From Bacillota bacterium (GTDB lineage Bacteria > Bacillota > UBA994): 7,220 bases of DNA. The notes beneath the pieces are model-generated. The model was not told where the DNA came from. It searched no databases and saw only the letters and a program-made list of their open reading frames with translations. Where the stretch lies: the NCBI GenBank assembly GCA_018725275.1, contig QLUC01000082.1, positions 1-7,220 of the forward strand. The letters run 5' to 3'. Position numbers and translations under genes: made by a program. Positions 1 to 5,006 of the stretch are shown here, in pieces. Every line of letters starts with the position of its first letter. The first letter of the stretch is position 1.

Positions 1-12
1 TCTGTCAGTCAA

Positions 13-21
13 ATTGTACCA
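13..21 (-). promoter_or_regulatory. Possible extended -10 promoter element pointing out of the window
   Basis: On the minus strand this reads TGGTACAAT, an extended -10 (TGn plus TACAAT). No good -35 hexamer lies 17 bp upstream; the best is TGGCGT at 36-41. It sits beyond the operon terminator at 122-148, so it could drive a gene lying left of the window. A TTGACT at 7-12 could alternatively be a -35 whose -10 is outside the window. Motif only; weak. Confidence 0.2.
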
Positions 22-93
22 CAGACCCCTAGCACACGCCACACGCTGGGTGCTCATTTCCGCGCAGGATTGTGCAGGCATGGTGCCACAACT

Positions 94-123
94 GTTGCCG
101 ACAAGGGCAACGAAGGCAACGAA
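94..123. repeat. Short hairpin and 9-bp tandem duplication
   Basis: GTTGCC (94-99) and GGCAAC (106-111) form a 6-bp stem with a 6-nt loop. The unit GGCAACGAA occurs twice in tandem (106-114, 115-123), so the right arm is duplicated. It lies directly beyond the terminator of the minus-strand operon and has no T-run of its own. It may be a secondary stabilising hairpin or simply a local slippage duplication; no function is assigned. Confidence 0.4.
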
Positions 124-148
124 AAAGCTACCCAACGTGTTGAGTAGC
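122..148 (-). terminator. Rho-independent terminator of the polysaccharide operon
   Basis: On the minus strand GCTACTCAAC pairs with GTTGGGTAGC (127-148), including one U-G wobble, around a very small loop, and is followed at once by TTTTT (122-126). In practice the loop opens to 4 nt, leaving a 9-bp stem. It begins 8 nt after the stop codon of the 88-aa gene. On the plus strand the same position has a C/A mismatch and no T-run, so it acts for leftward transcription only. Confidence 0.88.
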
Positions 149-156
149 GTCCATTA

Positions 157-423
157 CTAGAGCTTGTACTCCTTGCTCTGCAGACCCTCCTGCAGTGACC
201 ATTCCATGAACAGGCGAAACTGTTCCTGTTCGTCTAAGTCACGGAAGCGATGGCGCGCGTCGGGAGATAGCCCACCGATGAACCTCCGGTAGTGCTCATA
301 GTGCCGCCAACTGCGCAGGCGCCCGCGCTCGGCCTTGGCCTTTAGCGCTCGCCGATGTCTAACCAAACCATAAAAGCCCAGAGCCAAGACCGCAAGTATG
401 CCCGCCAGGAAGAACCTCTCCAT
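157..423 (-). CDS. Small single-span membrane protein, function unknown (88 aa)
   Basis: I do not recognise this family. Residues 4-21 form one hydrophobic segment (FFLAGILAVLALGFYGLV). It is followed by a strongly basic stretch (about 22-48) rich in Arg, Lys and His, which predicts N-terminus out and C-terminus in the cytoplasm. The rest looks helical and more acidic (LSPDARHRFRDLDEQEQF, then LFMEWSLQEG). The start is ATG at 423 with GGAGA at 431-435, seven nt upstream and inside the end of the LCP-like gene. The gap between the genes is 4 nt, so translation is probably coupled. It is the last gene before the terminator at 122-148. Position, Shine-Dalgarno and coherent topology support a real gene. 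A role with the LCP-like protein or polysaccharide machinery is inference from position only. Confidence 0.75.
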   Translation of the reverse strand: MERFFLAGILAVLALGFYGLVRHRRALKAKAERGRLRSWRHYEHYRRFIGGLSPDARHRFRDLDEQEQFRLFMEWSLQEGLQSKEYKL

Positions 424-427
424 ACCT

Positions 428-1405
428 TCATCTCCACACCTTCACCACATATTCTTCTTCCAGCCAAGCGACTTTGTAGCCGAAATGCTCTAAGATGATG
501 CGAAAAGGTACCATAACGCGGCCATGAAAAAGTACCGGAGCGGCCTCTAGGGTGCGCGCCACGTCATTAATATGTATCGTCCTTTGGCCAACAACTACGG
601 CAATGTCCTGCCCTTCCCTGCTAAGGGTGACCCGTTGGGCCCCTTCATCCCAAAGGGCTGTAGCACCGGCTATCTCCGCTAAAAGGCGCAGGGGCACCAA
701 GGTGCGTCCGTTGACAACCATTGGCAGGGGCATGCGCTGGGGCAAGTATCGTCCGTCGTACAAAACAGCAGGGTTGGAGAGGTGGACCACCGCAGTGCGC
801 GTGGGTCTTTGCGCTAACAGACCCAAGGCAGATACGAGTGTATGGTTGGTTTCTACCGCACGGAAAACCAGCCTGACGATTCCAGGTAACCTAACCCAGT
901 TTTGCCACCGCAAGGCCTCTGTCATCATCGCCCGCAGCACCTCTGCCTGGCTGAGCGAACGAAGGTACATGCCGTTGGTCGGGGGCTTAAGCCTATCAAG
1001 CAACTCTTGCCCGGTATGACGCCGGCCCCCGATTGATACCCCACCTAGGCGGTTGGCTACATCCACTATGAGGCTCTCATTAAAGCGCACATGGCGGGCA
1101 ATTTTTATGCCCAAAGCAACTTCCATGCGGGTCACGAGTTCGGCCATGGACAGGTCTCGGTAAGGGTTTTGGCCCTCTCCCCACGTGCCTAGCACTGCCA
1201 GTTCGGCGGACTTTGGCAGCAGCTCGGCAACAAACTCGCGCCCCACGACCCGTAGCACGCTCAAACTGCCGCCTGCGCCGGATACTCCTACCACTAATGT
1301 GTATGTAGGCGTGCGGGCTTCTACCGACGGAGCCAAGGAGAAGAGCAGAACGATGAGCAAGACATACACCAGAGAATTTTTTACTTTTAGGCAGCGACAT
1401 CTCAT
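428..1405 (-). CDS. Secreted degenerate LCP-like protein with C-terminal copper amine oxidase-N-like (stalk) domain
   Basis: 325 aa. Signal peptide: basic MRCRCLKVK, hydrophobic core about 11-25, likely cleavage after SVEA (30). Residues about 35-200 follow the LytR-CpsA-Psr fold in order: a strand ending LLPKSAEL where LCPs have SIPRDT, then LGIKIARHVRFNESLIVDV and NRLGGVSI (LCP: lgipIdyYv.vn...iVDalGGV), then TGQELLDRL where LCPs have G.dAL.y.R.R. The Arg/Asp residues that bind the polyprenyl pyrophosphate head group are mostly replaced, so classical transferase activity is doubtful. Residues about 225-325 are a copper-amine-oxidase-N-like repeat pair (NGRTLVPLRLLAEIAGA...LWDE; AP.LFHGRVMVPFRIILEHFG). 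Despite that name, such domains usually act as extracellular binding modules. Start: ATG at 1405 has GGAGG 7 nt upstream; TTG at 1411 is too close. Gene and secretion are firm; the LCP assignment is a by-eye alignment. Confidence 0.8.
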   Translation of the reverse strand: MRCRCLKVKNSLVYVLLIVLLFSLAPSVEARTPTYTLVVGVSGAGGSLSVLRVVGREFVAELLPKSAELAVLGTWGEGQNPYRDLSMAELVTRMEVALGIKIARHVRFNESLIVDVANRLGGVSIGGRRHTGQELLDRLKPPTNGMYLRSLSQAEVLRAMMTEALRWQNWVRLPGIVRLVFRAVETNHTLVSALGLLAQRPTRTAVVHLSNPAVLYDGRYLPQRMPLPMVVNGRTLVPLRLLAEIAGATALWDEGAQRVTLSREGQDIAVVVGQRTIHINDVARTLEAAPVLFHGRVMVPFRIILEHFGYKVAWLEEEYVVKVWR

Positions 1406-1412
1406 AAACAAG

Positions 1413-1417
1413 CCTCC
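1413..1417 (-). promoter_or_regulatory. Ribosome binding site fixing the LCP-like gene start at ATG 1405
   Basis: GGAGG on the minus strand lies 7 nt before ATG 1405 but only 1 nt before the in-frame TTG at 1411. The spacing selects the ATG, giving 325 rather than 327 residues. Confidence 0.8.
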
Positions 1418-1438
1418 ATTTATACTGGGTATCGGCTC

Positions 1439-1447
1439 ATTGTATCA
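1439..1447 (-). promoter_or_regulatory. Candidate extended -10 promoter for the LCP-like gene
   Basis: The minus strand reads TGATACAAT (TGn plus TACAAT) in the 97-nt gap between the dehydratase and LCP-like genes. Transcription would start near 1432, giving a leader of about 27 nt that still contains the GGAGG. No convincing -35 lies at 17 bp, as is usual for extended -10 promoters. I see no terminator for the dehydratase gene in the gap, so read-through plus an internal promoter is the likely arrangement. Confidence 0.45.
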
Positions 1448-1502
1448 TTGCCATGTTGTCGTAATAGCGCAAAAATTGTCGAAACGCACCGAGTTTATTA
1501 TG

Positions 1503-3353
1503 TTATTGTCTCTCTGCCCCGGCACTGGCCACCTGCTCGACCGCTAATTCTTCAATCGATTGCAGCAAATTGAGCACCTCTGCCCGGGTGCAACTCTTGC
1601 CCATCTGCTCGGCTCGTGTAAACGCTGCCTGCCACTGGGTACGGCCGAGCACGCTTTGCCGGGCGATGCGGATACGCTCGTGGGAAGTAGCAGCTGTCAC
1701 CTCATGGGCTGTCAGCAACTCCTCGTATAATTTCTCACCCGGACGGAGGCCCGAGAAGACTATGGGGATATCGTGCTCAGGACGCAGCCCACTTAGGGTG
1801 ATGAGGGTTTTGGCTAACTCTACTATTTTTACCGGCTCACCCATGTCCAGCACAAAGACTTCGCCGCCCTGCCCCATGGAACCGGCCTCAATGATGAGGC
1901 TCACCGCTTCGGAGATGGTCATAAAGTAACGTGTCATGTCGGGGTGGGTCACGGTAACCGGGCCGCCTCGGGAAATTTGCTCCTTAAAAAGTGGAATGAC
2001 CGAGCCGCGACTCCCTAAAACATTGCCAAACCGCACCGCCATCAACTTTGTTTTACCCATTTGATTATGGCTTTGCACTAAGAGCTCCGCCATGCGCTTG
2101 GTCGCACCCATGACGTTTACGGGGTTGACCGCTTTATCTGTGGATACTAACACAAAAATTTCGCTTTTATTGGCGAGGACGGCATTCACCACATTACGGG
2201 TACCAAAAAAATTGTTCTTGACCGCTTCGGTGGGGTTTTGCTCCATGAGGGGCACGTGTTTGTGGGCAGCGGCGTGGAAAATGACCTGGGGAGTGTGGTG
2301 GGCAAAAATACTCTCGATGCGGCGAGCATCTTGCACGTCGGCGATAAGCGGAATTATGTTGAGGTCCGGGTTTACTTGTGCCAGTTCTCGATGTATTTCA
2401 TAAATGCTATTTTCTCCCCGCCCTAAAAGGAGCAACTCTGCCGGTGCACAGCGCGCCAACTGACGACAGAGCTCGGAGCCGATGGAGCCGCCGGCACCGG
2501 TCACCAGCACCTTCTTGCCGCGCACATACCCAGAGATCATGGCGCAGTCGGCCGTCTTTTCGCCGCGGCCCAGCAAGTCCTCGATGCGCACCTCGCGCAC
2601 CGGGCTCTGGTAGGAGCCGGTCCCCAGCACCTGATAAATCCCAGGCATAATCTGCGCCTTGATGCCTAAGTTGGCGCTTTTTTCCACCAGCCCTTTCACG
2701 AGTGCTTTGGTAGCCGAGGGCATGGCAATAATAATTTGGCTGATCCCTTGCTCTTTGACCAACCTGTCAATCATACTCAGCGGACCGAGTACGGGAACAT
2801 TGCCGAGCAGAAGCCCGGCTTTATGGGGGTCATCGTCCAGGAAACCGACCAATGTGCCCAGTTCGGGGTGTTTACGGGTTTCGTCTATGAGAATTCTCGC
2901 TGCATCGCCGGCCCCCAGCACCAAGGTGGGCGGACCTTGGTGTCCTTTTGCGCCCCTCTGCCGACCAGCCACCAGGCGCAGAGCAAAGCGCCAGCCACCC
3001 ACTAAGGCTACGTTAAAGAGCCAGGCAATAACCAGCACACTGCGCGGAAAGCCACGCGCCGGGTCAAGGTGCAAGACAGCTAGGAGAGTGCCCATGGCGA
3101 GGGTTACCGCACCGGCTATAGTGACCAGCTCCGGCGCGGAAGCATAGCGCCACACTTGGCGGTATAACCCAAAATAATAGTAGACGACGGCAAAGAGCGG
3201 CACGGCGATGAGCATAAACCTAGACCATTCCAAGTAGAGCGATGTGGGAGGGGCCCCCTCAAAGCGCAGGTACAGGCCAATTATCCCCGAAGCGAACAAG
3301 GCCAGCATGTCCGCGAGGAGAAGAAAGAATTTGTAATTGCGCTGATTTACCAT
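1503..3353 (-). CDS. epsC: Membrane UDP-N-acetylhexosamine 4,6-dehydratase, EpsC/CapD/PglF type
   Basis: 616 aa, full length for the large membrane form. Residues about 8-125 hold four hydrophobic segments. A first Rossmann domain (VLGAGDAAR, 145-153) is of the CoA-binding type found in this family. The catalytic extended-SDR domain begins with the NAD-binding TGAGGSIGSE (285-294). The active site is STDK (404-407) and MGATK (415-419). As in PglF and WbpM, Met415 replaces the usual Tyr, leaving Asp406/Lys407, with the same Asp-to-Met spacing of nine as PglF. The family removes water from UDP-GlcNAc to give a 4-keto-6-deoxy UDP-sugar, the first step towards bacillosamine, QuiNAc or FucNAc; which product cannot be told. 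It follows the kinase gene by 22 nt, and the order modulator-kinase-dehydratase is that of B. subtilis epsABC. Start: ATG at 3353. Its ribosome binding site lies in a G9 run. Confidence 0.93.
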   Translation of the reverse strand: MVNQRNYKFFLLLADMLALFASGIIGLYLRFEGAPPTSLYLEWSRFMLIAVPLFAVVYYYFGLYRQVWRYASAPELVTIAGAVTLAMGTLLAVLHLDPARGFPRSVLVIAWLFNVALVGGWRFALRLVAGRQRGAKGHQGPPTLVLGAGDAARILIDETRKHPELGTLVGFLDDDPHKAGLLLGNVPVLGPLSMIDRLVKEQGISQIIIAMPSATKALVKGLVEKSANLGIKAQIMPGIYQVLGTGSYQSPVREVRIEDLLGRGEKTADCAMISGYVRGKKVLVTGAGGSIGSELCRQLARCAPAELLLLGRGENSIYEIHRELAQVNPDLNIIPLIADVQDARRIESIFAHHTPQVIFHAAAHKHVPLMEQNPTEAVKNNFFGTRNVVNAVLANKSEIFVLVSTDKAVNPVNVMGATKRMAELLVQSHNQMGKTKLMAVRFGNVLGSRGSVIPLFKEQISRGGPVTVTHPDMTRYFMTISEAVSLIIEAGSMGQGGEVFVLDMGEPVKIVELAKTLITLSGLRPEHDIPIVFSGLRPGEKLYEELLTAHEVTAATSHERIRIARQSVLGRTQWQAAFTRAEQMGKSCTRAEVLNLLQSIEELAVEQVASAGAERQ

Positions 3354-3357
3354 TTAT

Positions 3358-3371
3358 CTCCCCCCCCCTCC
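3358..3371 (-). promoter_or_regulatory. Unusual ribosome binding site with G9 homopolymer
   Basis: The minus strand reads GGAGGGGGGGGGAGATAA then ATG 3353. Nine consecutive Gs (3360-3368) fuse the Shine-Dalgarno to its spacer. AGGAGG at the 5' end lies about 13 nt from the ATG, longer than usual. Registers further 3' in the run or GGGGAGA give normal spacing. A gain or loss of Gs would change the spacing, so translation of the dehydratase could vary with tract length. Confidence 0.6.
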
Positions 3372-3375
3372 TAGG

Positions 3376-4071
3376 CTACCTCTTACTGCCGGTTCTAGCA
3401 GCATAATAGTAGTAGTAATCCTCCGACGCCTCGTGTTCGAAGCCGTTTAACACGACGCCAAGCAAGTGCGCCCTAACCCCGTCTAGCTGAGCCTTGGCCT
3501 TTTTCACTTTGTCAACCGATACTTCGGCGGCGGCAACAACGAGAACAACCCCGTCCACCAGCGAAGCAAGGATGGTGGAGTCTGCCACCGCCAAGACAGG
3601 GGGGGTGTCCATAATAATATAGTCAAAAGACTGGGCCAAAGTTGCCAGCAATTCGCGCATGCGGAGGCTACCCAAGACTTCGGAGGGGTTAGGCGGGATG
3701 GGGCCGGAGGTGACAACCCGTAAATTGGGCACCCCCACCTCGCGCAAGGCTAACTCGGATGGAGCGTTTTGCACCAACAAATTTGTTAACCCCACTTGGT
3801 TAGAAATCTGAAAGACCTTGTGCTGTGACGGCCGCCTGAGGTCGGCGTCGATCAATAATACCTTGCTGCCAGTCTGCGCGAAAGCGATGCTCAAGTTAGC
3901 GGCAGTGGTCGATTTGCCCTCGGCCGGGGCGGTTGAAGTCAGGACTAGGGTCCGCAGCGGCTTGTCAAGCGAGGAAAACTGCAGGTTAGTCCGTAGTACG
4001 CGGTATGATTCGGCAATACGCGACGACAAATTCTCTGTTATAAGATGGTATTGTTTCATTTTATGCTTCAT
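3376..4071 (-). CDS. epsB: Bacterial tyrosine kinase (BY-kinase), EpsB/CpsD/CapB type
   Basis: 231 aa, normal for the cytoplasmic Firmicutes kinase that needs a separate membrane activator. ESYRVLR (21-27) is the ExxRxxR motif used in ring assembly. Walker A is STAPAEGKST (46-55, Lys53), Walker A' is LLIDADLRRP (72-81) and Walker B is IIMDTPP (152-158). The C-terminus carries five consecutive tyrosines (219-223) in EDYYYYYAA, the autophosphorylation cluster. In this family, cycling phosphorylation controls polysaccharide chain length and export, and UDP-sugar enzymes can be substrates. The gene starts 2 nt after the modulator stop, with a G6 Shine-Dalgarno (4078-4083) inside the modulator's last codons, 6 nt before ATG 4071. 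No CpsB/YwqE phosphatase is encoded in the window. The epsB symbol rests on order and domain match, not on proof of pathway. Confidence 0.93.
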   Translation of the reverse strand: MKHKMKQYHLITENLSSRIAESYRVLRTNLQFSSLDKPLRTLVLTSTAPAEGKSTTAANLSIAFAQTGSKVLLIDADLRRPSQHKVFQISNQVGLTNLLVQNAPSELALREVGVPNLRVVTSGPIPPNPSEVLGSLRMRELLATLAQSFDYIIMDTPPVLAVADSTILASLVDGVVLVVAAAEVSVDKVKKAKAQLDGVRAHLLGVVLNGFEHEASEDYYYYYAARTGSKR

Positions 4072-4073
4072 GC

Positions 4074-4838
4074 CTAGCCCCCCACTTGCTCTTTAGCAAA
4101 GTCTTGCACTTTGAACAGGGGGATGGCTCCCAGCACAGGCAGGCCAAGCAGCCGCTCCACATCATCTGGCTTTTTAAAGGTATTGTCTAAATAACTGAGC
4201 ACGAAGGCCGCGGCCACAGCGGCCATGCCGCCCAAAAGCCCAGCCATAACCACGCTCAAGAGTTTGCGCGGCGCAACCGGGTACTCCGGCGCGACGGCCC
4301 TGTCCACCACCATGACATTTTCTACCTGCATGACGCGAATGGTGGTTTTTTGAAAGGCCTCCCCCACCGCATTAGCCAGTAAAGCCGCAAATTCTGGGTT
4401 GGTGCTTTCCACCGAAATAGCAATAACTTCGGTATCGCCGCGGAGCGTCACATCTACCATTTCTTGCAGTTGCTGCACTGATTGTTGCAGGCCGAGCTTT
4501 TCTTTGACCTCGACCGCGACCGCACGACTGCGGGCAATTTCGCGGTAAGTTCGCACCAACTGACGGCTGGCCAGCAAGTCGGCGTGCGTAATTGCCGCGG
4601 TGGTCGCCTGATTTCTCACCAGTAGCGTTGTTTCCGCCCGGTAGACCGGGGCAACGATAAAAAACACGCTCACTCCGGCGACAGTGGCAGCTACCAAGGG
4701 TAGCACCAGTATCAGTAAAAAATATTTTCTTAAAATCCCCCAAATCTGCCTGAGATCAATTTCTGTTTCTTCTTCTAGATGGCGATTCTCCACAGTCCTG
4801 CCCCTTCCCAATCTGTTGTACTTGTTTTTTGGACTCAT
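4074..4838 (-). CDS. epsA: Wzz/YveK-type chain-length modulator and BY-kinase activator (EpsA/CapA-like)
   Basis: 254 aa from ATG 4838. EIDLRQIWGILRK (26-38) is the usual Wzz opening, followed by TM1 (about 39-63) and an extracellular domain with VYRAETTLLV (65-74). The proline-rich APEYPVAPRK (183-192) precedes TM2 (about 192-216). The cytoplasmic tail DNTFKKPDDVERLLGLPVLG (218-237) is the type that docks on and activates the partner kinase. The family governs polymer length in Wzy-dependent export and supplies the membrane anchor for the kinase encoded next. Start is uncertain: ATG 4838 has little Shine-Dalgarno, while the in-frame GTG at 4793 (codon 16) has GGAAGGGG seven nt upstream and would give 239 aa beginning MENRHLEEETEIDLRQ. 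I list the longer form as the outer limit and favour the GTG. Confidence 0.92.
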   Translation of the reverse strand: MSPKNKYNRLGRGRTVENRHLEEETEIDLRQIWGILRKYFLLILVLPLVAATVAGVSVFFIVAPVYRAETTLLVRNQATTAAITHADLLASRQLVRTYREIARSRAVAVEVKEKLGLQQSVQQLQEMVDVTLRGDTEVIAISVESTNPEFAALLANAVGEAFQKTTIRVMQVENVMVVDRAVAPEYPVAPRKLLSVVMAGLLGGMAAVAAAFVLSYLDNTFKKPDDVERLLGLPVLGAIPLFKVQDFAKEQVGG

Positions 4839-4847
4839 GACACCAGT

Positions 4848-4856
4848 ATCTTACCA
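4848..4856 (-). promoter_or_regulatory. Candidate extended -10 promoter of the polysaccharide operon
   Basis: The minus strand reads TGGTAAGAT, an extended -10, with a weak TGTGCA 17 bp upstream as -35. Predicted initiation near 4841 would leave only about 3 nt before ATG 4838 but about 48 nt before the GTG at 4793, which agrees with the latter having the better Shine-Dalgarno. Motif evidence only. I see no convincing promoter for the divergent protease gene. Confidence 0.4.
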
Positions 4857-4993
4857 CAAACAAATAGACGTGCACACCACCTTTGGTATTTTCCGGTCTG
4901 AACAATTTGTGGAGAGCAATCTTTGCCGGTCGCGGCATGGGGAGATGTGTAAGTAAAAAAGGACTTGCCAGGTAATGCTCGAATATTTAGGGC

Positions 4994-5002
4994 AAGGAGG
5001 GG
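4994..5002 (+). promoter_or_regulatory. Strong ribosome binding site of the S41 protease gene
   Basis: AAGGAGGGG lies with its AGGAGG core 6 nt before ATG 5007. It rules out the upstream in-frame TTG at 4965 and places the signal peptide exactly at the N-terminus. Confidence 0.88.
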
Positions 5003-5006
5003 TCTT

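Noticed and set aside
1..81. Minus-strand ATG at 81 open to the left window edge
   Set aside because: Only 27 codons are visible, with no Shine-Dalgarno and no recognisable sequence; cannot be supported.
1..158. Plus-strand frames open from the window edge to stops at 145-147 and 156-158 (possible 3' end of a gene from the left)
   Set aside because: Two overlapping frames are open for only about 50 codons, neither resembles a known protein, and the minus-strand terminator occupies the same stretch.
552..1019. Plus-strand open frame of 155 codons antisense to the LCP-like gene
   Set aside because: It lies wholly within a gene with clear signal peptide, domain motifs and Shine-Dalgarno on the other strand, and its own translation is Arg/Ser/Thr-rich with no recognisable domain.
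2092..3147. Several plus-strand frames of 60-160 codons opposite the dehydratase gene
   Set aside because: They are antisense frames produced by GC-rich codon use; no domain, ribosome binding site or operon context.
4965..5006. Longer protease start at TTG 4965
   Set aside because: It would put 14 Arg-rich residues before the signal peptide and ignore the strong AAGGAGG placed 6 nt before ATG 5007.
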